A stretch of 64,000 nucleotides of DNA from Flavobacteriales bacterium (GCA_016717305.1 JADKFY010000008.1:1-64000), one strand, 5' to 3'. Shown: positions 51,982-60,466, counted from the first letter of the stretch. Notes: a model not told the origin generated them from the sequence alone. Program-made: numbers and translations.

Positions 51982-54486
51982 ATGCACACTGGAACCCTGC
52001 ACCGCTCATTGATCGCCAAATTGAACAGAAGGACCATCCGGAAGCTGGTGTGCCTGTCCTCATTGTCACTGTTCACTGTGGCAAGTACTTCGGCACAATC
52101 CGGTAGTTCGGACCCTTCCTTCACCGTAGGGACCGGCGCCAACAACCGCGTGTTCGGCATGGTACTGCAACCGGACGGTAAGCAGGTTTTGGTAGGTGCC
52201 TTCACCACCTACAACAGTGTTGCGCAGAACAGAGTGGCCCGCATCAACCGAAATGGCACCTTGGATGCCACCTTTTCGATCGGTTCCGGGGCGAATGCAC
52301 AAGTGAATTGCGCCGCAGTCGATGCGGTCGGAAAAGTCCTCATCGGTGGTTCGTTCAGTTCGTTCAATGGTGTTTTCCGGAACAAGATGATCCGGCTCAC
52401 CAGCACCGGCGCACTGGATCCTACCTTCGTTATGGGTGCCGGCTTCTCGGGTGGCAATGTGAACTCGATCCTGATGCAGTCAAATGGCCAGGTCATCGTG
52501 GTCGGAACCTTCACCCAATACAATGGGAGTGGTGCAGGGCGCTTGGTGCGGCTGAACAACGATGGTTCGTTGGACGCGACCTACGCGATCGGCACAGGGA
52601 CCAACGGAGACATTTATTCGGCCTCGCTCGACGATCAGGGGCGTTTAGTGGTGGTTGGTTCCTTCACGTCAGTGAATGGAACAACACGCGCTGGAATTGC
52701 ACGGGTGAACGTGGATGGTACGGTCGATACCGGGTTCACTCCGGGCACTGGCGTGAACGGTGCACCTTATGTGGTTGCACATCAGCGCGATGGCAAGATC
52801 CTTATCGGTGGCTTGTTCACGACTTACAACGGAACGACTGCCAACCGGATCGCCCGGATCATGCCGAATGGATCAATTGATGCGTTGTTCACCACCGGTA
52901 CCGGGTTCAATAGCTGGGTATACACCTTCGCACTGCAAGGCGATGGAAAGATCCTCGCCGGTGGCGACTTCTTAACATACAACGGAGCGACGCGTGGTCG
53001 CTTGGTACGACTGAACCCGAATGGCACATTGGATGCTTCGTTCGTTACGGGCAGCACCTTCAACAACTGGGTGTATGCGGTCACATGGCAGCCGGAAGGA
53101 AAGGTTACCGTAGCAGGTGGTTTTACCTTGTTCAACGGAGGAGCGAAGAACCGGATCATTCGATTACAAACGGGTTGCGATGATACGATCGCACTGACGC
53201 TGACCACCGACGGGTCCGGAGCACAAACGAGTTGGGAATTGGTCGGTGAAGGGGTTACGTATCCTTTATGTTCCGGCTCAGGCTACAGCAATAATTCCAC
53301 TGTTACGGCCTCTTGCTGCGTACCCAATAGTTGTATCCGGTTGCGCGTACTGGACAGCGCCGGCGATGGAATGTCGACCGGTGGTTATGTTTTGCGTGAC
53401 CAAGCGGGAAACCGGATCATCGATGACAGCAACGATGGTGTTTTCGCAAGTGAAAGCAGCTTGGCGAATGCTGAACGCTTCTGCTTGCCTCTGAGCCCGG
53501 ATCGCGTGATCGTGTCCAACTGTGACAAGATGAACTTCGTTCCGAATGATTTCATGATCGCATCTCCGGTCGCAGCCGTAAGCGCACAATGGGGCGTCGG
53601 CGATCAAACGGACGATGGATATGAATTCTGGTTCTTCGATCCAGATGGTTCCTATTCACAGCGGAAATTCCGGAACCACGCCACCACTGGCGGCTATGGC
53701 GGTGGTGCCTTGCGCGCCTGTTACCAGCGCCTTAGTTGGTTCCCCTTTACTGACCAGATCCCCACGAACAAAGTGCTGAACGTGCGTATCCGTGGTCGCG
53801 TGAACGGGGTGAACAATGCATGGGGCCCTGCCTGCCGTTTCAAAGTGTTACCGGCACCGGAGATCTGTCCTGTTACCAAGTTGTTGGACATTCCCGGCCA
53901 TCAATTCTTCTCCTGTGGTGTAACGAGGGCACGCACCGGTTTTGTGGTTGCACAACCGGTTTCGGGTGCAACCAATTATCAGTTCGAATTCCGGAATCTT
54001 GAAGGCTCATATTACTATATCATCCAAGGCACGACTTATGTGCGCACCTTATATTGGACCACACCTGCATTGGTTCCCGGTCAAACCTATCGTGTAAGGG
54101 TGCGTGCGAGTCGCAACAACGCAAGCACGTGGTGTCCTTGGGGTGCTGAATGTTTGCTCACGATCGCGCCCAATGTTGCTCCGGAAGGAGGCACTTCGAA
54201 CCTCGATGCACCCGTTGCCGAACAAAGCCTCTTGATCTGGCCGAATGCGAACAACGGGACCAACTTGGAGCTGAACCTCCAAGGCTTGGACCGCGATGCG
54301 GAAGATGCGCAGGTGACCGTGTACGATGCTACCGGAAAGCTGGTGTACCAGGATCGGTTCGCTGTGGAACCACCGATCTGGCGAAATACGCTTTCATTTG
54401 AAGGAACGTTGCCACAGGGCACGTACATGTTGCGTGTCCTCTCCGGAGAGAAGCTCTGGAACGAACGATTCGTTGTGGCGCAGTAG
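51982..54486 (+). CDS. Secreted delta-60 repeat propeller protein with T9SS sorting domain (paralogue 2)
   Basis: An 834-residue protein with the same domain order as the gene before it: signal peptide ending VASTSAQ, seven delta-60 units, the ETSWEL-like region (here QTSWELVGEG), GDQTDDGYEFWFFDPDG, an Fn3-like domain ending CPWGAECLL and a T9SS sorting domain (IWPNANNGTNLELNL). The TF-x-NNWVYA and GFNSW segments in blades 6 and 7 match closely. ATG 51982 is preferred over 51937. It has its own leader and terminator, so the two copies are probably transcribed independently. Confidence 0.85.
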   Translation: MHTGTLHRSLIAKLNRRTIRKLVCLSSLSLFTVASTSAQSGSSDPSFTVGTGANNRVFGMVLQPDGKQVLVGAFTTYNSVAQNRVARINRNGTLDATFSIGSGANAQVNCAAVDAVGKVLIGGSFSSFNGVFRNKMIRLTSTGALDPTFVMGAGFSGGNVNSILMQSNGQVIVVGTFTQYNGSGAGRLVRLNNDGSLDATYAIGTGTNGDIYSASLDDQGRLVVVGSFTSVNGTTRAGIARVNVDGTVDTGFTPGTGVNGAPYVVAHQRDGKILIGGLFTTYNGTTANRIARIMPNGSIDALFTTGTGFNSWVYTFALQGDGKILAGGDFLTYNGATRGRLVRLNPNGTLDASFVTGSTFNNWVYAVTWQPEGKVTVAGGFTLFNGGAKNRIIRLQTGCDDTIALTLTTDGSGAQTSWELVGEGVTYPLCSGSGYSNNSTVTASCCVPNSCIRLRVLDSAGDGMSTGGYVLRDQAGNRIIDDSNDGVFASESSLANAERFCLPLSPDRVIVSNCDKMNFVPNDFMIASPVAAVSAQWGVGDQTDDGYEFWFFDPDGSYSQRKFRNHATTGGYGGGALRACYQRLSWFPFTDQIPTNKVLNVRIRGRVNGVNNAWGPACRFKVLPAPEICPVTKLLDIPGHQFFSCGVTRARTGFVVAQPVSGATNYQFEFRNLEGSYYYIIQGTTYVRTLYWTTPALVPGQTYRVRVRASRNNASTWCPWGAECLLTIAPNVAPEGGTSNLDAPVAEQSLLIWPNANNGTNLELNLQGLDRDAEDAQVTVYDATGKLVYQDRFAVEPPIWRNTLSFEGTLPQGTYMLRVLSGEKLWNERFVVAQ

Positions 54487-54509
54487 GGCTACTACTTGCG
54501 AACTCGGTC

Positions 54510-54552
54510 ACGGACCACGAGATTCGTTCCACGGAACGGACTCGTGGTCCGT
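54510..54552. terminator. Hairpin with nested stem after the second delta-60 gene
   Basis: A perfect 12-bp stem (54510-54521 with 54541-54552) contains an inner GTTCC-AC-GGAAC hairpin. It lies between the delta-60 stop and the tag start. The T-run is poor (TCCGTACG), so it may be a dispersed palindrome rather than a terminator. Confidence 0.5.
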
Positions 54553-54563
54553 TCCGTACGTAC

Positions 54564-55136
54564 ATGACAAAAGAGCGAGATCGATGCCCATGGTGTTTGA
54601 AAGACGACATCTACAAGAACTACCACGATACCGTGTGGGGCATTCCCGAGCACGATGATCGAAAGCTCTTCGCAAAATTGGTCTTGGACGGAGCGCAGGC
54701 CGGACTCAGTTGGTACACCATCTTGATCCGAACAGAGAGCTACGCGAAAGCCTTCCACAATTGGGATGCGAAGAAGATCGCGGCGTACGGACCAAAAGAG
54801 GTGGATCGCTTGCTGAACGATCCCGGCATTATTCGCAACAAAGCGAAAGTGGCTTCGGCGATCAAGAACGCACAGGCGTATTTGCGGATCATGGAGAACG
54901 GGAAAGGATCGTTCGATCATTTTCTTTGGAGGCATGTCGATCACAAGCCGAAGGTGGGTCGTTGGACAGAAATGGGCCAAGTACCTGCCACCACACCGAT
55001 CAGTGATGCATTGGCCAAGGACTTGAAGAAAGCCGGATTCTCCTTTGTCGGCACCACCATCGTCTACGCATTCATGCAAGCGGTGGGCATGGTTGATGAT
55101 CACCTGGTCACCTGCTGGCGGCGGACCGGCCGTTGA
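54564..55136 (+). CDS. tag: DNA-3-methyladenine glycosylase I
   Basis: A 190-residue Tag protein that excises 3-methyladenine. Features: RCPWCLKDDIYKNYHDTVWG with the N-terminal zinc ligands, LDGAQAGLSWYTILIRTESY, SFDHFLWRHVDHKP, and the C-terminal zinc ligands in DDHLVTCW. The length matches the family. The next gene, fdhD, starts 19 bp downstream. Confidence 0.92.
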   Translation: MTKERDRCPWCLKDDIYKNYHDTVWGIPEHDDRKLFAKLVLDGAQAGLSWYTILIRTESYAKAFHNWDAKKIAAYGPKEVDRLLNDPGIIRNKAKVASAIKNAQAYLRIMENGKGSFDHFLWRHVDHKPKVGRWTEMGQVPATTPISDALAKDLKKAGFSFVGTTIVYAFMQAVGMVDDHLVTCWRRTGR

Positions 55137-55155
55137 TGCGCTGTATCTTTCGGGC

Positions 55156-55980
55156 ATGCACGCACCAGTGGAAGCGGTGAAGGTCCAGCGAACTACGGTG
55201 GACGAAAGTGTCATCGTGGATGATCTACTCGTTACCGAAGAACCTTTGGAGATCCGATTGGGCCACGGACCCGAAGATGCGCGCACGGAATTTCGGATGA
55301 GCGTGACAATGCGCACACCGGGCCACGACAACGAACTGGCACTCGGGTTCTTGTTCAGCGAAGGGTTGATCGACGACATCGCGCAAGTGTTGCGCGTAGT
55401 GACTTGCAAGAATGTGAAGCCTGAGGAACTGGGCAATGTTGTGCGGGTCGAATTGCATCCTTCTGTCGAATTGGATCCCGGAAAGTGGCAGCGGAACACG
55501 TATACAACGAGCAGTTGTGGTGTATGCGGAAAGACCAGCATCGATGCAGTTAACGTAACGTGTACAAGGACCATTGGAGTGATCCCTGACCTCGCTCACG
55601 CACTGATCACCTCATTGCCCGAACGAATGCGTACCGCGCAAACGATCTTCAAGCATACGGGAGGGATCCACGCGGCGGCGTTGTTCAACACTGCAGGTGA
55701 CTTGTTGGTCTTGCGAGAGGACATCGGTAGGCACAATGCGGTGGACAAGGTGATCGGAGTGGTGTTGCAAGGTGCGCTGCCAACTGAAGGGACGGTCATG
55801 GTCGTTAGTGGTCGTGCTGGTTTTGAACTGGTGCAAAAATGTGCAGTGGCAGGCATACCCATGATGATCTCGGTTGGTGCGCCCAGTACCCTGGCCGTGC
55901 AGCTGGCACGCGAGCGAGGCATGCGATTGATAGGGTTCGCCCGCGATGAGCGTTACAACGATTACACGGCCGTAAAATGA
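55156..55980 (+). CDS. fdhD: FdhD sulfurtransferase for formate dehydrogenase
   Basis: A 274-residue FdhD, which carries sulfur from a cysteine desulfurase to the bis-MGD cofactor of formate dehydrogenase. The catalytic pair is in SSCGVCGK, with HTGGIHAAALF and REDIGRHNAVDKVIG as family signatures. The ATG at 55156 (MHAPVEAVKVQ) is the real start; the frame upstream overlaps tag in another phase. The grpB-like gene overlaps its stop. It fits the FDH-like gene at 63208-64000. Confidence 0.93.
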   Translation: MHAPVEAVKVQRTTVDESVIVDDLLVTEEPLEIRLGHGPEDARTEFRMSVTMRTPGHDNELALGFLFSEGLIDDIAQVLRVVTCKNVKPEELGNVVRVELHPSVELDPGKWQRNTYTTSSCGVCGKTSIDAVNVTCTRTIGVIPDLAHALITSLPERMRTAQTIFKHTGGIHAAALFNTAGDLLVLREDIGRHNAVDKVIGVVLQGALPTEGTVMVVSGRAGFELVQKCAVAGIPMMISVGAPSTLAVQLARERGMRLIGFARDERYNDYTAVK

Positions 55981-56576
55981 ATGACTCGGTGAAGGATATG
56001 GAGGCTCGCTTGCAGGAGCTGATGCAGGAGCGCGTTCACATGCTGCCTTACGATCCGGAATGGGCTTTGACATTCCGCCAAGAACAGAGGTTCTTGGAAG
56101 AGGTCTTGCCAGCGGACCTGGTCCAACGTATCGAGCACATCGGTAGCACAGCAGTTCCCGGGTCGAGCGCGAAACCGACCATCGACATCCAAGTGGAAGT
56201 GAACGATCTGCAACGCGTTCGGAAGGAAGTGGTACCGGTACTCGTCGATGCGGGCTATGAATTCATTTGGCGGAAGAGCATTGGAGAGCAACAGCCCTAT
56301 TACGCATGGTTCATCAAGCGTAACGCCCACGGGGACCGCACGCATCATCTACATGTGATCGAACCGGACAGCGCAAGTTTGGATCGGCTCATCTTTCGTG
56401 ATCACCTTAGGGCCCACCCTGAAGCCGTTGCGCGTTATGAAGTACTGAAACATGACCTGGCTTTCCGTTACCCGAATGACCGCGCGGCATACACAAAAGG
56501 CAAGGCCGGATTCATCGCTGCGATCCTTGCAGAAGCGCAAGGTCCGCCCCGCCCCGGGGAAGAGAGCCGGGGCTGA
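55977..56576 (+). CDS. GrpB-family protein (nucleotidyltransferase-fold)
   Basis: A 199-residue UPF0157/GrpB protein. Typical segments: LPYDPEWALTFRQE, RIEHIGSTAVPGSSAKPTIDIQV, RTHHLHVIEPDS and LIFRDHLRAHPEAVARYEVLK. The fold is nucleotidyltransferase-like and the function is unclear. It starts inside the fdhD stop (ATGA). The last eight residues (RPGEESRG) are encoded by a G/C hairpin (56551-56573) ending right at the stop, a probable repeat-derived tail, and overlap the convergent gene. Confidence 0.9.
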   Translation: MNDSVKDMEARLQELMQERVHMLPYDPEWALTFRQEQRFLEEVLPADLVQRIEHIGSTAVPGSSAKPTIDIQVEVNDLQRVRKEVVPVLVDAGYEFIWRKSIGEQQPYYAWFIKRNAHGDRTHHLHVIEPDSASLDRLIFRDHLRAHPEAVARYEVLKHDLAFRYPNDRAAYTKGKAGFIAAILAEAQGPPRPGEESRG

Positions 56577-57001
56577 TCGTGGGGAGTGAACAACCAAGCA
56601 CGCATCCGACTACGATCCGCGGCTTGCCAGAAATAGCAGAACCGGTCACGTCGTGAACGCAAAGCGAGCAGCACCGGTTCCAGTTCTTCTTTCGGATAAT
56701 ACAAGTGGATCGAAGCCGTCTCCGTGTCCAAGGTCGATGCAGGTATCGACTTGCCTGGTTCAAGAAAATTGAAGTGTACTTGGTCCACAACGCTCCGTTT
56801 GCTCGCAGGGCGTGCGCTGAAAACCAAGGTCACGGAAGGTGCGCTCATGTCCGATCGACTGATCTCGCGTACCAAACGCACAACCTCCAAGGAACCGGGT
56901 TCGAAGGATGTTCCGCGCCTTGCGTTCGCAGCTACATGTTCCAGCACACCTAGCGCGCTGACCTCATCCATTGGAGGAGTTGTTTGCGCTATGGTGATCA
57001 T
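56468..57001 (-). CDS. Hypothetical protein convergent with, and overlapping, the GrpB gene
   Basis: A 177-residue frame from ATG 57001 (57055 is an alternative). The first ~140 residues look like real protein (SFEPGSLEVVRLVREISRSD, SVTLVFSARPASKRSVVDQV, ETASIHLYYPKEELEPVLLAL); no family recognised. The last ~36 residues (from about SPGRGGPCASA) are antisense to grpB and probably result from loss of an earlier stop or insertion of the hairpin at 56551-56573. Confidence 0.5.
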   Translation of the reverse strand: MITIAQTTPPMDEVSALGVLEHVAANARRGTSFEPGSLEVVRLVREISRSDMSAPSVTLVFSARPASKRSVVDQVHFNFLEPGKSIPASTLDTETASIHLYYPKEELEPVLLALRSRRDRFCYFWQAADRSRMRAWLFTPHDQPRLSSPGRGGPCASARIAAMNPALPFVYAARSFG

Positions 57002-57237
57002 TCCCATGGTGCCAAGATCGTTACAATTCGGCATCCGGACCAAGCCGACAGCCAAGCATCACATTCACTTTACATAGGCTTAACATGTTTATTGACCTGT
57101 ACAAGGAGCTACCCGATGGGGCTGTCATTGGGTAGAATGCGATCCACCTTCAACGACCAGTGCGAATGGGTGAATGCACGACGCATCCGGGTAGGGGTCA
57201 ACGGTCCATTGAGCTCGAACGTGATCTGGATCCAGCT

Positions 57238-57684
57238 TCAGCGAATGGAAAGAAGGCGGATCATTTTGCCATTGAAGAATACCTCATCGCCCTCGATCTT
57301 CCCCTGCATTGCCTGCCCGATCGGTGAGGCTATTGAGATCACATAGCACTTCTCTCCGTTGAGTTCCAACGCGCCCAGACCGATCGCAATAAAGTAGCTC
57401 CCTTGGTCGGTGGAAACGAAACTGCCAAAGGCCACATGATCAAAATTGCGCTCCAACGGAACACGGTCCAGTTCCTGGAGCAACGCTCGTGTCTTGGCCA
57501 ACTGGGCCTCCAATTGATCCAACTCCTGTTGCACCATTGCGCGGCCTACTTCGTGCTTGTCCCCAGCACTGCTCTTGGTATCGCTGTTGCGGGCGGCAAG
57601 GGTGGATGCAAGCTCGACTTCCGTAGCAGCGACCCGCTCCAGCAAGGTGGTGCGCAGGTGGGCGATGAGTGTTGTCTTTTTCAC
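57238..57684 (-). CDS. GreA/GreB C-terminal-like protein
   Basis: A 148-residue protein from a GTG at 57684 (MKKTTLIAHL). A helical N-terminal half (NSDTKSSAGDKHEVGRAMVQQELDQLEAQL) and a C-terminal domain (AFGSFVSTDQGSYFIAIGLG ... ISIASPIGQAMQGKIEGDEVFFNG) have the pattern of GreA/GreB C-terminal domains. It lacks the Gre coiled-coil tip, so it may bind RNA polymerase without cleavage stimulation. Related Bacteroidota proteins are sometimes mislabelled 3-oxoacyl-ACP synthase; nothing here supports that. The frame extends to 57813 but the added residues look non-coding. Confidence 0.75.
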   Translation of the reverse strand: MKKTTLIAHLRTTLLERVAATEVELASTLAARNSDTKSSAGDKHEVGRAMVQQELDQLEAQLAKTRALLQELDRVPLERNFDHVAFGSFVSTDQGSYFIAIGLGALELNGEKCYVISIASPIGQAMQGKIEGDEVFFNGKMIRLLSIR

Positions 57685-57946
57685 GAGATCGATAAGGCCG
57701 CCAAGGTATTGATGTGGGTTGGATCCAGAGAGGCTTGCGTAGCATCCAGGATGGCAATTGCGATCCCATTGGTGGAAGGGTACACCACAACGCACTAGAA
57801 GTAAGTGAACCATTTTGGGACTCGCAGCAATTGAACGTGACCGGCGAGTCCTTCAAAAGAAGAACGTGGACGCTATACCTGTTTTAGGTATTGCAGAATG
57901 GGAGGCCTAGCAAGTACCTTCGTTCCAAGACCAACACCATCACGCT

Positions 57947-58366
57947 ATGTACACCTTTGTGATACGTGACGATGAACATGCCTTGGTCGAGGTGGATCTC
58001 GGCAATTCCATGTTCCGATTGACTTGGCGGGAGCAAGCATCCAGCGAGGTCGTTCGCCGGATCCTTATCCAAGCTCACATGCAAGTGGTCCAATATGGTC
58101 TGCGTTATTGGCTTTCGGATTCACGTACACTGACCATGTTGATGCCTGCGGATGAAGAATGGATAAAGGTCACTTGGACACCGCGCATCTTCGAAGCGGG
58201 GTTGAAGTGCATGGCCATTGTACCCAGCAACTTAGACCTGTACCGCGCCCCGTTGGACCGGATCGTGGATGGTGCAGGTGCCACTTCGCCCTTCGCGTTG
58301 CAATTCTTCGAACGTCCGGAGGATGGGGAGCGGTGGTTGTTGGATCGCTCGGTGGCCGTGGCATAG
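57947..58366 (+). CDS. STAS/SpoIIAA-like small protein
   Basis: A 139-residue protein with the plan of the small STAS-like Bacteroidota proteins: an opening strand (MYTFVIRDDEHALVEVDLG), VVRRILIQAHMQVVQYGLRYWLSDSR, WTPRIFEAGLKCMAIVPSN and a closing ALQFFERPEDGERWLLD. The WLxDxR and final F-x-R/D-x-E-D...WLL motifs are usual in this group. It shares the C-terminal pattern with the protein at 10989 but has diverged. No partner is adjacent; function unknown. Confidence 0.65.
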   Translation: MYTFVIRDDEHALVEVDLGNSMFRLTWREQASSEVVRRILIQAHMQVVQYGLRYWLSDSRTLTMLMPADEEWIKVTWTPRIFEAGLKCMAIVPSNLDLYRAPLDRIVDGAGATSPFALQFFERPEDGERWLLDRSVAVA

Positions 58367-58520
58367 GTTCTTTGCCCGGTACAGCGTTCGCCATGCCACT
58401 GAACGAGACCCTCTTTGATCCCACTACATGCCAAGGAGATCGTGTAAGAGTTGACACTGACGGTTTAGCATATTCGGACTGGTGGAAGAGTATTTCCTAG
58501 CTCCGTTCGTCTTCCTAAAA

Positions 58521-59114
58521 GTGAGCACCATCTTTGTACGGGAAGTGGCGAACGAGCGAAGCATAGCTGGTGTAGTGCAACGCTACGGTCGTGGCCTGTT
58601 GGCCTTTATCCGCGGCCGTGTGCGCACGCGTGACGATGCCGAAGATGTGCTCCAGGATGTCTGGCTTCAACTCGCTTCGCAACCCGAACTCGAAGCGATC
58701 GAACAAGTGGGTGCGTGGCTTTTTCGCGTCGCTCGCAACAAGATCACCGACCGTTACCGGAAGAAGACCACTACCGCGTTGGAGGATCTTCATCTCGAAG
58801 ATGACGATGAAGGCATCGGCTTTCAGGACATCCTTTTGGCCGACGACAACGACCCCGATCTAGCAGATTTGAAACGCATTTTCTGGGAAGAGCTCATGAT
58901 CGGTTTGGACAAACTTCCCGAAGTGCAACGCGAAGTTTTCGTCCGCAACGAGTTGGAAGATGAAACGTTGCAGTCCATTGCCGATGAAAAGGGCGAACCC
59001 CTCAAGACCATCATTTCACGCAAGCGTTACGCCGTAAATAAATTGCGCGAACACTTGCGCAGCACCTATCACGAACTACTGGGCACACCGCCCGTTAATA
59101 CCGAACGACCATGA
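58521..59114 (+). CDS. ECF-type RNA polymerase sigma factor
   Basis: A 197-residue sigma-70-family protein of the extracytoplasmic-function type. Region 2 is visible in GLLAFIRGRVRTRDDAEDVLQDVWLQLA and GAWLFRVARNKITDRYRK, and region 4 in LPEVQREVFVRNELEDETLQSIADEKGEPLKTIISRKRYAV; only short parts are needed to identify it (DAEDVLQDVW, ARNKITDRYR). The start is either GTG 58521 or GTG 58545; a CATCTTTG box at 58529-58536 would favour the latter. No recognisable anti-sigma gene follows; instead three small membrane proteins do, the first by ATGA overlap. Confidence 0.87.
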   Translation: MSTIFVREVANERSIAGVVQRYGRGLLAFIRGRVRTRDDAEDVLQDVWLQLASQPELEAIEQVGAWLFRVARNKITDRYRKKTTTALEDLHLEDDDEGIGFQDILLADDNDPDLADLKRIFWEELMIGLDKLPEVQREVFVRNELEDETLQSIADEKGEPLKTIISRKRYAVNKLREHLRSTYHELLGTPPVNTERP

Positions 59115-59432
59115 TCCCATTCAAGCGTCCACTACTTCTTTCCATTCCTCTTCATCGGCGCGGGCTTGCTCATGGCGGTTGTTGTCATGTTCCTGTGGAA
59201 TGCGATCTTGCCCGATCTCACTGGCTGGGCACAACTCACGTTTTGGAAAGCACTCGGTCTGCTCGTGCTTAGTCGAATCCTCTTCGGCGGCTTCGGTCGC
59301 GGACGCTGGGGACGTAATGGTGGTCCGAAGGGATCGCAAGGCCCACCTTGGCGCGAACGTTGGAAGAGCATGACCGATGAAGAACGCCAGACCATGAAGG
59401 CGCGTTGGCGCGAACGTTGCGGACCATGCTGA
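59111..59432 (+). CDS. Small two-helix membrane protein coupled to the sigma factor (apparent frameshift)
   Basis: The ATG at 59111 overlaps the sigma-factor stop (ATGA) and starts MIPFKRP. One extra base at about 59129-59132 breaks the frame; in the other phase the reading continues YFFPFLFIGAGLLMAVVV, then WNAILPDLTGWAQLTFWKAL and LSRILFGGF, giving two membrane helices, and ends in a Gly/Arg linker with ERWKSMTDEERQTMKARW and RERCGPC. Without the correction, translation could begin at TTG 59166 or ATG 59172, losing the first helix. Two-helix proteins with an ILFGGF segment recur beside ECF sigma genes in Bacteroidota, but I know of no assigned function. Confidence 0.65.
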
Positions 59433-59484
59433 ATTATTTTCGATCAGTTTGAAGTAATTCGCCGAGCCATCCGTCCACCTTCAC

Positions 59485-59772
59485 ATGGACACGAACTATC
59501 AACCCTACCGGACACCGATACGGAGGTTAGCGCTCGGAGGTGTGATCGCAGGCGCTGCACTTTACTTTTTCCCTTTCCTGTTTCCCATGTTGGGCTTCTT
59601 CCTACTGGCCGGGCTCTTCTTCCGACTGGTCTGGGGCGGACGCAGGCAACACATGCGCATGGCCTGGGCGCAGATGAGCGATGAGCAACGCGCCCAATTC
59701 GGTGGCCGTTGCGGCAGCAGGCACCGCGGAACATGGCAAGCAGACCAAGCCAGAAACGCAACCACAGCCTAA
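59485..59772 (+). CDS. Small membrane protein with the same tail motif as its neighbour
   Basis: A 95-residue protein. A polar start (MDTNYQPYRTPIRRLALGG) is followed by a long hydrophobic stretch (AALYFFPFLFPMLGFFLLAG), probably one hairpin, then a basic segment (WGGRRQHMRMAW) and AQMSDEQRAQFGGRCG. The M-S/T-DE-E/Q-R ... RCG tail matches the tail of the preceding protein, suggesting a shared partner. It is 52 bp from the upstream gene. Function unknown. Confidence 0.6.
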   Translation: MDTNYQPYRTPIRRLALGGVIAGAALYFFPFLFPMLGFFLLAGLFFRLVWGGRRQHMRMAWAQMSDEQRAQFGGRCGSRHRGTWQADQARNATTA

Positions 59773-59775
59773 CAG

Positions 59776-59916
59776 ATGAGAACACGACGCACCTGGATAA
59801 TGCTGCTCTTCGCAGCCGCCACCTTCGCAACGCTGTACTTCAGCATGGGCCCAAGAACGCATGGCTGGTATCGCAATGGCCACAACACTTGTACCCAAAG
59901 CGAGACAAGTTCTTAG
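59776..59916 (+). CDS. 46-residue signal-anchored or exported small protein
   Basis: Starts 3 bp after the previous stop: MRTRRTWIMLLFAAATFATL is an N-terminal hydrophobic segment, followed by YFSMGPRTHGWYRNGHNTC and a short polar end. The tight spacing to the previous gene and the signal-like start support it. A weak hairpin lies 26 bp downstream. Function unknown. Confidence 0.45.
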   Translation: MRTRRTWIMLLFAAATFATLYFSMGPRTHGWYRNGHNTCTQSETSS

Positions 59917-59941
59917 CGGACCAATAGATGGAATGCATACG

Positions 59942-59958
59942 CCCCGGCTTTGTCGGGG
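59942..59958 (+). terminator. Short G/C hairpin ending the sigma-factor gene cluster
   Basis: A 5-bp stem (59942-59946 with 59954-59958), followed by TTTGTGCG. Weak, but it lies 26 bp after the last small gene and the surrounding 140 bp hold no gene. Confidence 0.4.
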
Positions 59959-60056
59959 TTTGTGCGTTGGCAAGGCTTCTAATATCTGTACCGACCATTA
60001 ATCGCTGACTTAGAAGATCTACAACAGATCAAGATGTCCACCTGATCGAACAATTC

Positions 60057-60334
60057 CTACCGTGCACGTTTCACATAGCGCGAATCGGTATCCACGTTCA
60101 ACAGCAAGTGTGACCATAGCGGAGGCCGCATCCGAAAGGCCCCGATGCGGCGATGCGCCATAATGCTGTCGTGGAACTCCGTCAGGATCCAATACCCTGT
60201 TGGGTCAGTGTTCGGTTCTTGTGCCGCAGGTCGCTCGTCGTTTTTCACTTCCATAGGTGGTCCGGAAACCGATCGGAACAGGGCGAGCAGGCCACGACCA
60301 CGACCAACACGGAGGCGATGACGAAGAAGTGCAT
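60057..60334 (-). pseudogene. Small lipoprotein gene split by an apparent frameshift
   Basis: ATG 60334 begins a lipoprotein signal (MHFFVIASVLVVVVACSPC) that stops at 60245 after 29 residues. An overlapping frame from 60254 continues with KNDERPAAQEPNTDPTGYWI and LTEFHDSIMAHRRIGAFRMR to the stop at 60057. A single-base change near 60245-60256 would join them into a ~92-residue lipoprotein. Two separate genes are possible but less likely. No family recognised. It is divergent from the T9SS protein at 60467. Confidence 0.45.
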
Positions 60335-60466
60335 GGTGCGAAGATGGGGAGGGGAACCGGAAGTGAGATGAGCTTCCGCACCCATCAGAAGTTCATAATA
60401 TTTCCGGTACCCCGCTCTCCGGGCATTCGGGATCGCAGTAGATTGGTACCACCAAAACCATTGTAG

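Noticed and set aside
54492..55574. A 360-codon minus-strand frame opposite tag and fdhD
   Set aside because: Both plus-strand genes are certain; the antisense translation lacks any known motif.
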